From contig JBBQWT010000001.1 in NCBI GenBank assembly GCA_038210375.1, positions 170,592-234,591 on the forward strand: a stretch of 64,000 bases of DNA, in the 5' to 3' direction. This document shows positions 8,893-19,100 of the stretch, piece after piece. This DNA is from JBBQWT01 sp038210375. GTDB taxonomy: Bacteria > Acidobacteriota > Terriglobia > Terriglobales > Acidobacteriaceae. A program made the translations under genes and the position numbers. The notes beneath the pieces are model-generated. The model made no database searches, was not told the DNA's origin, and worked only from the letters and a program-made list of their open reading frames with translations. Position 1 is the stretch's first letter. Every line of letters starts with the position of its first letter.

Positions 8893-9951
8893 ATGTCATC
8901 GAATGGACAAAAGCCATCGGGCTTTCACAATCTGCGGTCACTGTTCAGCATGTTCTCGAGTGACCTTGCGATCGATCTGGGCACGGCCAATACCCTGGTG
9001 TACGCGAAAGGGAAGGGCATCGTGGTGAACGAGCCTTCCATCATCGCCGTGAACCGCAACACCAACGAAGTAGAGGCGGTGGGCAAGGAAGCCAAGGAAA
9101 TGCTGGGACGCACTCCAGGCAATATCGTGGCCATCAAGCCGATGAAAGACGGCGTGATCGCCGATTTCAAGCAGACAGAAAAGATGCTGAACTACTTCAT
9201 CCAGAAGGCCCACAACCGCAAGATGCTGGTGCACCCACGCATCGTGATCGGGGTACCTTCAGAGATCACCCAGGTGGAAAAGCGCGCGGTCATGGATTCG
9301 GCATATCGCGCCAAGGCCAGCGAGGTCTTTCTGGTGGAGCAGGCGATGGTGGCGGCGATCGGCGCGGGACTGCCGATCACCGAGCCCAGCGGGAATATGG
9401 TGGTGGATATCGGGGGAGGCACCACCGATATCGCGGTGATTTCGCTGAGCGGCATCGTGTATTCACGTTCAGTGCGGATGGCGGGCAACCAGATGGACGA
9501 AGCCATCATGAACTATTTGAAGCGCAAATATAACCTGCTGATCGGCGAGCGCACCGCGGAGATGATCAAGACCGAGATCGGCTCGGCCTACACCCTGGAG
9601 CGGCCCCTGACCATGGAAGTGAAGGGCCGCAACCTGATTGAGGGCGTGCCCAAGACCATCACCGTGGACGATAGCGAGATCCGCGAAAGCCTGGGCGAAT
9701 GCGTGGGCACCATCATGAACGCCATCCGGGTAGCACTGGAACGCACGCCTCCTGAGCTTAGCGCCGACATCAGTGACCGCGGCATCGTGCTCACCGGCGG
9801 CGGCGCCCTGCTGCGAAACCTCGACAAGCGGATTCGTGAAGAAACCGGTCTGCCGGTTTCCATCGCTGACGATCCCCTGGCCAGCGTGGTGCTGGGGACC
9901 GGGAAAATGCTAAGCGACTTCAAATTGCTGCGGAAGATATCGATCGAGTAA
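8893..9951 (+). CDS. mreB: Rod shape-determining protein MreB
   Basis: Actin-like cytoskeletal ATPase that positions the elongation machinery under the inner membrane. The 352 residues carry the actin-fold nucleotide motifs: DLAIDLGTANTLVY (phosphate 1), VVDIGGGTTDIAV (phosphate 2) and GIVLTGGGALLRNLD (adenosine loop). There is a short extra N-terminal stretch (about 20 residues) before the first motif, consistent with a membrane-contacting helix. ATG at 8893 with a weak GAGAAG upstream. First gene of the mreBCD-mrdA-rodA cluster; mreC starts 8 bases after its stop. Confidence 0.98.
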   Translation: MSSNGQKPSGFHNLRSLFSMFSSDLAIDLGTANTLVYAKGKGIVVNEPSIIAVNRNTNEVEAVGKEAKEMLGRTPGNIVAIKPMKDGVIADFKQTEKMLNYFIQKAHNRKMLVHPRIVIGVPSEITQVEKRAVMDSAYRAKASEVFLVEQAMVAAIGAGLPITEPSGNMVVDIGGGTTDIAVISLSGIVYSRSVRMAGNQMDEAIMNYLKRKYNLLIGERTAEMIKTEIGSAYTLERPLTMEVKGRNLIEGVPKTITVDDSEIRESLGECVGTIMNAIRVALERTPPELSADISDRGIVLTGGGALLRNLDKRIREETGLPVSIADDPLASVVLGTGKMLSDFKLLRKISIE

Positions 9952-9958
9952 GCCGGCC

Positions 9959-11050
9959 ATGGAAAATTTCTTCGGTCGCTACCGTAACCAACTCGTCCTT
10001 GGGGCCCTGATGTTCACGCAAGTGATCGCACTGGCGACCCAGGTGAAGAGATCCGCGGATTCGGGCGCCGGTCCTTCAACCCGCCTGGTGCGGTATTGGG
10101 CGGTGGCGAGCATCGCTCCCCTGGAAAAACTGGTCATGAATATCGGCCACGGATCGCGGTCCTTCTGGGCGAGCTACGTCGATCTGCGGGGAGTGCATGA
10201 TAAGAACCGCGAGCTGTCACGGCAGATCGACGACTTGCGTCTGCAACAATCGCAACTGGCGCAAGACGCGGGGCAGGCGCACCGCCTGCAGACCCTCCTG
10301 GACTTCAAGCAGAAGACAATATCGCGGACCGTCGCGGCACAGGTCATCGGCTCCGGCGGAAACGACCAGTCGCACCTGATCATGATCGATAAAGGACGAG
10401 ACCAGGGATTGCGCGAAGACATGCCGGTGATTTCTCCGGATGGCGTGATCGGCAAACTGCTGCGAGTGTATGCCGGCACTTCGCAGGTGCTGGAGATCAA
10501 CGACGCCTCCAGTGGGGTGGGCGCCATTCTGGAAAAGTCGCGGTTACAGGGAATCGCCAACGGCACCTCATCGGGATCGATCGAGTTGCGCTACATCATG
10601 GCGGACGAGCAGGTATCACCAGGAGAGCAGATTTTGACCAGCGGAGGAGACCGTATTTTCCCCAAGGGATTGGTGATCGGAACGGTGGACAATGCGTCAG
10701 TGGGCAAGGACCGCGAAGCCTTTCTCGACATTCGAGTGAAGCCGGCAGTGGCGCTCAACAAGCTGGAGGAAGTGCTGGTGATCACGAAAATGGAAGAGGT
10801 TGTTCCTGAGCCCGCCCCGCCGCTGCCCATCGCCGATGGCGCCACCGAGGCTCCGTCAACTGGAATTCGTGCCGCCGATATCCTGGCGCAGAGGCTGCCC
10901 AGCGCTCCGCCCGTGGCCCCGGAAAATGGGGCAAGGCACGGAGCCGCCGGGCTGAAAGCGAAAGCTCCGGGCAAGCATCCGGCGGCGGGCGCCAGAAAAA
11001 CTGAAGCGGCATCGCCGGCGAAGGTTCCCGCCGATCGTCCGCAAACCTAA
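9959..11050 (+). CDS. mreC: Rod shape-determining protein MreC
   Basis: Bitopic inner-membrane protein linking MreB to periplasmic wall synthases. It has an N-terminal hydrophobic segment (about 10-28), then a coiled coil (about 80-115, DKNRELSRQIDDLRLQ) and the two-lobed beta domain with the conserved IDKGRDQGLREDMPV and ILTSGGDRIFPKGLVIG segments. The 363 residues exceed the usual 280-330 because of a C-terminal tail of about 85 residues rich in Ala, Pro and Lys, probably disordered in the periplasm. Its stop is 3 bases before the mreD start, so the two are translationally coupled. Confidence 0.96.
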   Translation: MENFFGRYRNQLVLGALMFTQVIALATQVKRSADSGAGPSTRLVRYWAVASIAPLEKLVMNIGHGSRSFWASYVDLRGVHDKNRELSRQIDDLRLQQSQLAQDAGQAHRLQTLLDFKQKTISRTVAAQVIGSGGNDQSHLIMIDKGRDQGLREDMPVISPDGVIGKLLRVYAGTSQVLEINDASSGVGAILEKSRLQGIANGTSSGSIELRYIMADEQVSPGEQILTSGGDRIFPKGLVIGTVDNASVGKDREAFLDIRVKPAVALNKLEEVLVITKMEEVVPEPAPPLPIADGATEAPSTGIRAADILAQRLPSAPPVAPENGARHGAAGLKAKAPGKHPAAGARKTEAASPAKVPADRPQT

Positions 11051-11053
11051 CCA

Positions 11054-11575
11054 GTGCTGGTCGGCCATAAATCTCGCGAAGAATTTCAAGTCCATCGATT
11101 GGGAGTGGTGGCCAGCGTAGCCCTACCCCTGGTGGCGCTGTTTTTGCAGTCCTATATTCCGATCAAGTTCCCGTGGTTTTCTATATTCGACATACCGCTG
11201 CTGGTCACGATTTTCTTCGCAGTTACCCGGCGCACGCAGTTGACCGGCATGCTGACCGGCTGTGTGATCGGCTTGTTGCAGGACGGCCTCACCCAGCAAC
11301 CGCTGGGGTTGAACGGAATCGCCAAGACCGTCATTGGTTATGCGGCATCGTCGTTGGGCGTAAAGATTGACGTTGAAAACCCGGCGTCGCGCCTTTTGAT
11401 GGGCAGCGGATTTTACCTGCTCCACCAGGCCGTCTATTTCGCGGTGGCCAAAGAATTGATCCGGTTGCCGCTGGCCTGGCCCAGTGTGGTGCACCTGGCC
11501 ATAGGGGCTGGGGCTAACGGGCTGCTGGCGGTTTTTCTGTTCGCCTTTTTAGACCGCTTCAAGCGAAGAAAATAA
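11054..11575 (+). CDS. mreD: Rod shape-determining protein MreD
   Basis: Small integral membrane protein of the elongasome, 173 residues with about five hydrophobic segments and the PWFSIFDIPLLV and GLLQDGLTQQPLG stretches (the second matches the conserved GLLxDxL region of MreD). GTG start three bases after the mreC stop. The hydrophilic first 13 residues and basic C-terminus (FKRRK) suit a cytoplasmic N- and C-terminal placement. Identified mainly by size, hydropathy and position. Confidence 0.92.
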   Translation: MLVGHKSREEFQVHRLGVVASVALPLVALFLQSYIPIKFPWFSIFDIPLLVTIFFAVTRRTQLTGMLTGCVIGLLQDGLTQQPLGLNGIAKTVIGYAASSLGVKIDVENPASRLLMGSGFYLLHQAVYFAVAKELIRLPLAWPSVVHLAIGAGANGLLAVFLFAFLDRFKRRK

Positions 11576-11608
11576 CCGGCAACGATACTCTTGAATATGG
11601 ACACCCCT

Positions 11609-12580
11609 ATGTTCATCACGATCAAAAGAGTCTCAGCTATTGCGCTGTGTTTTCTTGCCAGTTGGCAAACATCAGCTCAAGGGGTAGGAGCGCAGAAAAT
11701 AGCGGGACAGAGGAGGGCCAATCCGGATACTTCGCGCCGCGCGCCACCGCCAAGTCCAAGAAAGCTGCGCAAAATCATCGACCTTTCCAAGCAGGGAAAC
11801 TGGGCTATTCTCGGGGGGAGTTGGATCGTTGTTGATGGGCGTCTAAAGGATTTGCAGTTAAATCTTTTTGATCAACTGTTGGAACCTTCGGCCTATCAAT
11901 TCTTTGAGGGCCGGAAAAATCTGATTTATGCCTATGGCGAGGTCACGGCGCCATCCGGGACGCTAGCCGTATTCGACATCGATACGGGAGAGTACCGCAA
12001 CGTCGCCCCCCTAACCGAACAGCCGCATGATCCAGCGCCGTCACCGGACAGGCAGTATGTGGCCTACATAACCGCCAGAGAGCGCCTGCAGGTGGTTAAC
12101 CTGCATACCCAGAAGGTCACGGACGTGGCCCCAGCAACTTGGGAATCGGCTCCTTCCTGGTCACCAGACGGCAAGTACATTGTCTTTGAGAAAGAGTGGA
12201 AGCAGGGTCAGGGGTGGGAGGATGACCAAGTCGCTGTTTTCTCACTCGACTCCGGTAATGTAAGGGTGCTGGGCCTCGGACGCTTCCCATCCTGGTCACC
12301 GAAGGGCGACCTGATCGCATACACAGATGCCTATGGCAAGCAGTTGAAAGTGAGCAATCCAGAAGGCGGGCAGAACCGGATTTTAAAAGAAAACCTCGCC
12401 GGCATCTTTGGGCCAATCGAAGGGCCACTCGTCTGGTCGCCTGATCAAAAAAAACTCATCTATAACCGCGCGTACGATGGTATCGACGGTACAGCGCATG
12501 GCAAGGTGTATCTGATCGATGTTGACACCAGGCATACGAAACTCCTGGCCAAAGACGAAGTGATCCTGGGCTGGCAGTGA
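11609..12580 (+). CDS. Secreted WD40-like (PD40/TolB-type) beta-propeller protein
   Basis: About 323 residues from ATG 11609. This start gives a clean signal peptide (MFITIKRVSAIALCFLAS followed by SAQG); in-frame ATG 11597 and TTG 11591 are alternatives. Repeated PD40 blades are visible: PAPSPDRQYVAYIT, APSWSPDGKYIVFE, PSWSPKGDLIAYTD and LVWSPDQKKLIYN, the TolB-type propeller repeat. It sits between mreD and mrdA, where most genomes have nothing, and its base composition is more AT-rich than its neighbours. Function unknown; a periplasmic scaffold or binding role is the most that can be inferred. Confidence 0.75.
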   Translation: MFITIKRVSAIALCFLASWQTSAQGVGAQKIAGQRRANPDTSRRAPPPSPRKLRKIIDLSKQGNWAILGGSWIVVDGRLKDLQLNLFDQLLEPSAYQFFEGRKNLIYAYGEVTAPSGTLAVFDIDTGEYRNVAPLTEQPHDPAPSPDRQYVAYITARERLQVVNLHTQKVTDVAPATWESAPSWSPDGKYIVFEKEWKQGQGWEDDQVAVFSLDSGNVRVLGLGRFPSWSPKGDLIAYTDAYGKQLKVSNPEGGQNRILKENLAGIFGPIEGPLVWSPDQKKLIYNRAYDGIDGTAHGKVYLIDVDTRHTKLLAKDEVILGWQ

Positions 12581-12658
12581 ATGCCTCGCCTTCCCAACTA
12601 TGTGCGTGCAGGTTTATGTCGAGCGAATAGTTCCAAGAGAATTACAATTTAGTTACGA

Positions 12659-14635
12659 GTGCATTCCATGCTGGGCCGCGAAGACAAAATATCGCCGACA
12701 AAACTGACTCTGGTGCAGTATGCCACCGCTGTGATTTTTCTCGCCCTGGCATTCGGCCTGTGGAGGCTCCAGGTCTTTGACAGCAGCCGTTATGGATCGC
12801 TGGCGGAGCACAACCGGGTCAGGGAAGTGGAGATCCTGGCGCCGCGGGGCAAAATCGTTGACCGCGAAGGCCGGGTGATGGTGGACAACTATCCTTCATT
12901 CAGCGCACTTTTCATTCGCAACCAGGCGCGCGACGTGCCGGAAGATATTCCCAAAATTGCCGCCGGTCTGAATATCGATGAAGAACAGATTCGCGAGCGG
13001 CTGCATAAATTCGCCAACGCTTCGCAGGTGGTGCTGAAAGACGACATCACTCCCGAGGACCTGGCGTTTATCGAGTCCCACCGCAACGAGCTGCCCGAGC
13101 TTGATCACCTGATGGTGCACCGCCGCCTTTATCCCCGCAATGGGTTTGCCGCGCACCTCATCGGCTATGTGGGCGAGGTCAGCGATGAGATGCTCAACCA
13201 GCCGCAGTATGAGTTTTACAAGTCAGGCGATGTGATCGGGCGCTCCGGCGTGGAGCTTTATTACAACGAGCTGTTAATGGGCAAGAATGGTAAGCGGCGC
13301 TCGGTGGTGAACAGCCGAGGCAAGGAAGTCGGCAGCACTCCGATGCCCGAAGAGCCGCTGGTTCCAGGCAAGCAATTGCGCCTGACCATCGATTTGGATA
13401 TCCAAATTGCCGCCGAACAGGCGCTGGAGGGCAAGAACGGGTCGATCGTGGCCATGGATCCGCGCACCGGCGAAATCCTGGCGATGGTAAGCCGCCCGGC
13501 CTTCGATCCCAACCAGTTTGCCATCCACATCACGCGGGAACAATGGAAGGACCTTGTGACCGACGACGCCAAGCCGCTGCTGAACAAGGCCATCCAGGCG
13601 CAACTCGCTCCCGGCTCGGTGTTCAAGATCATCATGGCGGTGGCAGGATTGCAGGAAGGGATTGCCCGCACCCTGCTCGTGAACTGCGGAGGGGGAAAGA
13701 CGTTCTACGGGCGCTTTTTTAAATGCTGGATCGCGGCCCGCCATGGTTCCCACGGGGATGTGGGAATCAATAAGGCCATCTATCAATCCTGCGATTCGTT
13801 TTTTTATACCCTGGGGGAGCGCCTGGGAATCAGCAAGATCGCCCAATATGCGACCGCCCTGGGTATGGGACAAAAAACGGGCATCGATCTGCCGCAGGAA
13901 GCTTCGGGGGTGATGCCGTCGGAAGAATGGAAGATCCGCACGGCGCACGAAAAATGGTATGCGGGTGAAACCATTTCGGTGAGCATCGGCCAGGGCGCGG
14001 TGGCAACGACTCCCGTCCAACTGGTTCGTGCGATCGGGGGCATTGCTTCCGGCGGTATTTTGCGCAGGCCGCATGTCGCCATGACCGAAGACCTGCCGGA
14101 GCGCTACAGAGATGCGTCCGGAGTGCCGGAGACGGTTACGGTCCCCATCGATCCGGTGAACTGGGACCTCATCACCACCGGAATGGCCGGGGTGGTGAGC
14201 CCGATGGGGACTGCGGCGGTGGCGAAGCTGCCGGGGATTGACTGGGCGGGCAAGACGGGCAGCGCGCAGGTCATCAGCAATACCTTGCGCAAGAAGCTGA
14301 CCAGCTCCAGGTTCAAGGATAATGGGTGGTTTGTAGGGGTTTCACCCCATCGCAACCCTGAAATTGCGGTTTGCGTACTGGTAGAGCAGGGGGAGCATGG
14401 TTCGCTGGCTGCGGAACTCGCCTCCCACGTGATCAAGACTTACGTGCTCAAGCATCATCCCGTGGCCAAGGTGGCCGAGACTGTTATTTCCTCAAACCTC
14501 GGCAGCGCCTCGGCGGCGCCGCACAGTCTGGTCAACGCCGGCACAACCAAGGCTCCGCATTTGCAGCGCAAACCGGCCTACGGCGCCCTCGCTCAGGGGC
14601 CGGAGCTTATGCCTTTGGCGCAGAAACGCCGGTGA
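12659..14635 (+). CDS. mrdA: Penicillin-binding protein 2 (elongasome transpeptidase)
   Basis: Class B transpeptidase that cross-links peptidoglycan during elongation with its partner RodA. From GTG 12659 (ATG 12668 also possible) it is 658 residues. It has an N-terminal membrane anchor (about 17-38), then the pedestal with RGKIVDREG and GRSGVELYYNELLMGKNG. The transpeptidase domain has the catalytic S320-V-F-K323 tetrad motif, the SCD motif (in QSCDSFFY) and KTG (in WAGKTGSAQV). The last about 60 residues are a low-complexity Ala/Pro/Lys tail not usual in PBP2. Its TGA overlaps the rodA GTG start. Confidence 0.97.
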   Translation: MHSMLGREDKISPTKLTLVQYATAVIFLALAFGLWRLQVFDSSRYGSLAEHNRVREVEILAPRGKIVDREGRVMVDNYPSFSALFIRNQARDVPEDIPKIAAGLNIDEEQIRERLHKFANASQVVLKDDITPEDLAFIESHRNELPELDHLMVHRRLYPRNGFAAHLIGYVGEVSDEMLNQPQYEFYKSGDVIGRSGVELYYNELLMGKNGKRRSVVNSRGKEVGSTPMPEEPLVPGKQLRLTIDLDIQIAAEQALEGKNGSIVAMDPRTGEILAMVSRPAFDPNQFAIHITREQWKDLVTDDAKPLLNKAIQAQLAPGSVFKIIMAVAGLQEGIARTLLVNCGGGKTFYGRFFKCWIAARHGSHGDVGINKAIYQSCDSFFYTLGERLGISKIAQYATALGMGQKTGIDLPQEASGVMPSEEWKIRTAHEKWYAGETISVSIGQGAVATTPVQLVRAIGGIASGGILRRPHVAMTEDLPERYRDASGVPETVTVPIDPVNWDLITTGMAGVVSPMGTAAVAKLPGIDWAGKTGSAQVISNTLRKKLTSSRFKDNGWFVGVSPHRNPEIAVCVLVEQGEHGSLAAELASHVIKTYVLKHHPVAKVAETVISSNLGSASAAPHSLVNAGTTKAPHLQRKPAYGALAQGPELMPLAQKRR

Positions 14636-15726
14636 GCCGCTTTCTTTCATTTCGCGACTTTGACTGGACCCTGCTGGGGTTCGTGCTGGCCATCTGCGCC
14701 CTGGGCGTCAGCGAGATTTATAGCGCGACCTTTGCCACCAAGTTCGCGGGGTCTCACATCTGGCAGATTTACTGGATCATTGGCGGGTTGATGGCGATGT
14801 TTCTCATTGGGTTGATTGACTATCAGATCCTGCTGGATAACGTTCACTGGATGTGGATCGCGTCGATCTTCTCGCTACTAGTAGTGGCCGTGTTCGGCGT
14901 CAAGATCATGGGAGCCCGGCGCTGGATCAGCTTGCCTGGCGGACACAACTTTCAACCCTCGGAGTGGATCAAACTCGTCCTTATCCTGGCCATGGCCAAG
15001 TATTTCAGCGATCTGGAGAAGAACCACCTCTCCATCGCCGATATTGGCAAAGCCGCCGCCATCGTCGTGATCCCCATGTTATTGGTGCTGCGCCAGCCTG
15101 ACCTGGGTACTGCGCTAACCTTTGCGCCCATCCTGGTGATGGCGTTGTTTTTTGGGGGAATCCGTTGGCGGCATGCCGCCATCATCGTGCTACTGGTGGG
15201 CCTGGCGGTTGTTCCCATCTGGAAGTTTGGTCTCAAGCCGTACCAGAAAGCTCGGCTATCAAGCTTTAGTGATCCTGAGGTTGATCCGCGAGGCACGGGG
15301 TACCAGATCCAGCAGTCATTGATCGCCGTGGGTTCGGGCGGCATCTGGGGGAAGGGCTCCACCAAGGGAACGCAGACCCAGGGAATGTTCCTGCCGGTGC
15401 CGCACCGGGATTTCGTGTTCGCCGCGTTCAGCGAAGAACATGGTTTCGTGGGCGCTATGGTCTTGCTGCTGCTATACTTTATGGTGTTGATGCGTTTGAT
15501 TCAGAATGCTCAGACAGCCCCGGACCGCGCCGGCGCATTTGTGATTATGGGCGTGGTAGCGGTTTTACTTTTTCACATTCTGGTCAACGTGGGGATGGTG
15601 GTGGGCTTTATGCCCGTAACCGGCATACCCTTACCGCTCATGAGTTCCGGCGGCTCTTCGATTCTGTTCATGTTTCTGGCGTTGGGCATCGTGATGAATA
15701 TTCGCATGCGGCGCTTTGTGAACTAG
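14632..15726 (+). CDS. rodA: Rod shape-determining protein RodA (SEDS glycosyltransferase)
   Basis: SEDS-family peptidoglycan polymerase, partner of PBP2. The frame stays open far upstream inside mrdA, but the homologous protein starts at GTG 14632 (VSRFLSFRDFDWTLLG). This GTG overlaps the mrdA stop in a GTGA junction and gives 364 residues, the normal RodA size. About ten transmembrane segments are visible. The SEDS hallmark motifs are QPDLGTALTF, GYQIQQSLIAVGSGG, VPHRDFVFAAFSEEHGF and the terminal GIPLPLMSSGGSS. Last gene of the shape cluster. Confidence 0.96.
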   Translation: MSRFLSFRDFDWTLLGFVLAICALGVSEIYSATFATKFAGSHIWQIYWIIGGLMAMFLIGLIDYQILLDNVHWMWIASIFSLLVVAVFGVKIMGARRWISLPGGHNFQPSEWIKLVLILAMAKYFSDLEKNHLSIADIGKAAAIVVIPMLLVLRQPDLGTALTFAPILVMALFFGGIRWRHAAIIVLLVGLAVVPIWKFGLKPYQKARLSSFSDPEVDPRGTGYQIQQSLIAVGSGGIWGKGSTKGTQTQGMFLPVPHRDFVFAAFSEEHGFVGAMVLLLLYFMVLMRLIQNAQTAPDRAGAFVIMGVVAVLLFHILVNVGMVVGFMPVTGIPLPLMSSGGSSILFMFLALGIVMNIRMRRFVN

Positions 15727-16152
15727 AGGTTGAAGGCCGTCAGTGAAAACTGAAGTGCCTCCGCCTGAAAGCGGACTAATAAAATTACGTACTGCCCTCA
15801 CGAAACAGGGCAAACCCGGCCAACCAATGAGGGGCCGGACAGGATTGGCAGTAAACAAGGGTGGGTAACGACCCCGCCGGTTGAGCTCGAAGAGGTTTTG
15901 GGCTTGAGAATTCCGGCAGAGTGGTCACACTCCTTCGCCAGTCGCAACGGGTGGTCAGATTTTCAGGTCCTTCCCAGGTCGAAGATACCGGCGGCAACGC
16001 CAGGGCTTTTCCCATGTTGCAGGCACGACTGAGCTACGCAATCCTTCCTTTACGGTCTCAAAATCAGACTTTCTGACGAACAGACCACTGTCCCTCGCTG
16101 AGTTCTGCCGGTAACGCTTGCCACTCCAAAAGTGGCGGCGCCCGGAGAAAGA
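15727..16152 (+). promoter_or_regulatory. Long leader upstream of RNase E/G gene, with several stems
   Basis: 426 bases without a gene. TGCCCT/AGGGCA (15793-15812) and CCGGCC/GGCCGG (15816-15838) form hairpins, and ACTGCC (15791-15796) can pair with GGCAGT (15847-15852) to close a multi-branch domain. At the far end GCCACT-CCAAA-AGTGGC (16120-16136) is a hairpin eight bases before the GGAGA ribosome site of the nuclease gene. RNase E mRNAs are known in other bacteria to be autoregulated through a structured 5' leader, so this may be the equivalent, but no known RNA family was recognised. Confidence 0.4.
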
Positions 16153-19100
16153 ATGTCAAAAGAACTATTTATTTCATCCACCCCGCACGAAACCAAGCTC
16201 GCCATTGTTGAAGACGACCTGCTCTCAGAAGTTTATTTTGAGCGCGAAAATGAATACACCCTCGCCGGCTCCATTTACAAAGGCCGGGTCACCCGCGTGC
16301 TGCCCGGAATGCAGTCGGCTTTCGTCGATGTAGGTCTCGAACGCGATGCTTTCCTTTACGTCACCGATTTCCTGGAAGAAACCGAGGACCACGAGGAATT
16401 TGACCGGGTGGTGAGCCTGGCGCAGGCCGCCGCTAATAAAAATTATGAAGCGGAGCCCGCCTCGGGCGGCTTCCGGCGAGCACCTGAAGGCGTTTCCGCG
16501 CCGGAACACGCGGGCGCGGATCCTGCGGCCCAATTTCAAGCCGCCGCTTCGGGAAATGGACCGGCGGCGGGTTTTGGCGCCCACGGTGTACTGAATGCGG
16601 CGGGTGAAGACGAAGAAGACGATGCGGGCGGGACTGGCCGAGCGCCGCAGGGCGAGAAATCGTCTGAGGGCGGCACCAAACGCTGGAGAGGACGCCGCGG
16701 ACGACGCGGGCGCGGCGGACGGGAACAGAATGCCTTCGGGGCACGTCCGGTGGGCAACGAGGACGCGGCAGGCGAGCGTCTGGAAGCCGGCGGAAACGTT
16801 AGCGATGAAAAGTTTGAGAAGCAGCCGTTCGTAGCGCCGGTCAAAACTGAACGGACGCCGGAGCGGGCCGCAGAACGGACACCGGAGCGGCCTTCCGAAA
16901 TTCGGCGGGCGGTGCCGCCGGCAACGAAATCTCCGGCCTATCAACCGATGGTCCTGCCCGGAGAATCGATTTCCAAATACCGTCGCCAGGCCCCGGTAAC
17001 GCCGCCGAGCTCGGATAGCCAGGTGGCAGAAACATCGTCAGGCCTCCAGCAGGAAAGCGCGAGCAGCCCCGCGAGTCATTTCGCAGCCGGGCAGGATGCT
17101 GCCCCGCGTGAGTATGCATCAGCGCTGGAAGAAAGTGGCAGCGGCTGGAAGACGGCGCCGGTGCAGCAGACCACCATCTGTCACAGCGAGCACGCGCCCG
17201 TAGGTTTCGGCGTCACCACTCCGGCGGAATCACAATTCGCCAATAAACCTTCCGAGTCATCCGCGGGAGACCGCTCGCATGAAGACCAGGGAAGCGATGC
17301 CTCCGCGGCCGCGCAGCAGCCGCAATCTTCGCACCTGGAAGAGGTAACCGAGACACGAAACCAGGCAGAGCAAACCCACGGCCAGATGCATGATGCCCAA
17401 CCTTACGGGGCGCAAGCTGAGGGAAGCGGTGAACCTGCGCATCCAGAACACGCGGGGCAGCACGCCGGTGAGTATGTTTCGCCACGCGTCGTTGAACACA
17501 TCGTAGAACCCACCGTTCAACCCGGTGGCGAACATGATGCCACGCCGATTGTGCGGTCTAACCCCGAATCGCAGGCCCTCGAAGTATCAGAACAGGGAGT
17601 GGTCGCCTTTGGGGTTGCAGACAGCCCGCTTTCCCATCAGTCTCGAAGTGGCGCGCTCACCGAAGAGCAGCAGGTAGTCGATGAAGAGGAGGAAGCAAGC
17701 GAAACCTCGTCGTTTGCCGAGGACCTCGAAGACGCCGCCTTCGACGAATTTGAAGAGGAGACGCTGGAGGGTGGTTCGGAACCTCACATTGCCACTCCCA
17801 CCATCGCCGGGACTCAATCTCCCGGCGAGAACCAGTCCCTCGATCAGGATTTTGGAACTGAGGGTCCCCAGACCCAGGGTCATGACGCGAGGGGAAATCA
17901 GGCCGATCATGACGGGCAGCAACACTTTCTCGGTCAAACTGCCGGACTCGACGATGAGCTTCACCACGGCAACCAGGCGGAGCAATCCGGTGGTCATTCG
18001 GAAGAACTCCCGGAAGACTTCAATTCCGCGGAAGATCTCGCGGAAGAAGAAGAATTCGATCCGCTGGCCGTTGGGCCAGGGACAGAAGAACTTGAGCCCC
18101 CCAATGCTGAGGCGGGAGTCAGGGCCCCCAACGCCACCGCAGCTTTTCAGCAGACTGCCGACCGCGATGTTCGACGCGAGCGCTTTCCGCGCCGCGGAGG
18201 ACGGCCGCCGATGCAGGGAGGAAGAGGCGGGCCACGCAGAAACACACCGCGTGGGCCCATGCCGGTCATCTCCGACCTGTTGAAGGAAGGCCAGGAGATC
18301 CTGGTGCAGATCGCCAAAGAGCCGATGGCGAAAAAGGGAGCGCGCATCACCAGTCACATCGCCCTTCCCGGCCGCTTCCTGGTGTTCATGCCCACGGTGA
18401 ACCATATGGGCGTGTCGCGCAAGATCAGTTCGGAAGAGGAACGGCAGCGCCTGAAGAGAATTTTGCTGAGCGAGCGCGGGACCACCCACGGAGGCTTCAT
18501 CGTTCGTACCGCGGCAGCGGGCGCGAGCGAAGAAGACCTGCGCGCTGACATCCGCTTCCTCATCAATTTATGGGTTGAGATTCGCGCCCGCGCGGAATCG
18601 AGCAAGGCGCCTTCGCTGATCTATCACGATCTCAACCTGGTGGAGCGCATTCTGCGCGACCAGGTGACCCAGACCTACTCCCAGATCTGGGTGGATAACG
18701 AACAGGAATACGAGCGTATTCTGCGGTTTGTCAGCCGGTTCCAGCCGTCCCTGGTCAAGCGGGTAAAGCTTTACACCAAAGAGACGCCGCTGTTCGAGCA
18801 GTTCAATATCCAGGAAGAAATCAACAAGGCGTTGAAATCGAAGGTCTGGCTGAAGAGCGGTGGTTCTATCGTGATCAACCAGACCGAGGCGCTGGTGGCC
18901 ATCGACATCAATACCGGCAAGTACGTGGGCAGGACCTCGCGCCTCGAAGACACCATCGTCAAAACCAACGTCGATGCCATCAAGGAAATTGTCAGGCAGA
19001 TACGCCTGCGCGACCTGGGCGGCATCATCGTGATCGATTTCATCGATATGGATGAGCGCAAGAACCGCAACAAAGTGATGCAGGCGCTGGAGGAAGCGCT

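Noticed and set aside
14371..14631. Upstream extension of the rodA reading frame
   Set aside because: It lies inside mrdA in another frame; RodA homology and size begin at GTG 14632.
15800..15840. Similarity of CACGAAACAGGGCAAACC to the start of a GEMM (c-di-GMP) riboswitch
   Set aside because: The other conserved parts (GACGCAAAGCC and tetraloop receptor) are missing.
16132..16152. GTG start for the RNase E/G gene
   Set aside because: It sits inside a hairpin stem and lacks a ribosome site; ATG 16153 has GGAGA at the right distance.
17587..18489. 300-residue ORF opposite the RNase E/G insert
   Set aside because: Antisense shadow of a low-complexity GC-rich region that keeps frames open on the other strand.
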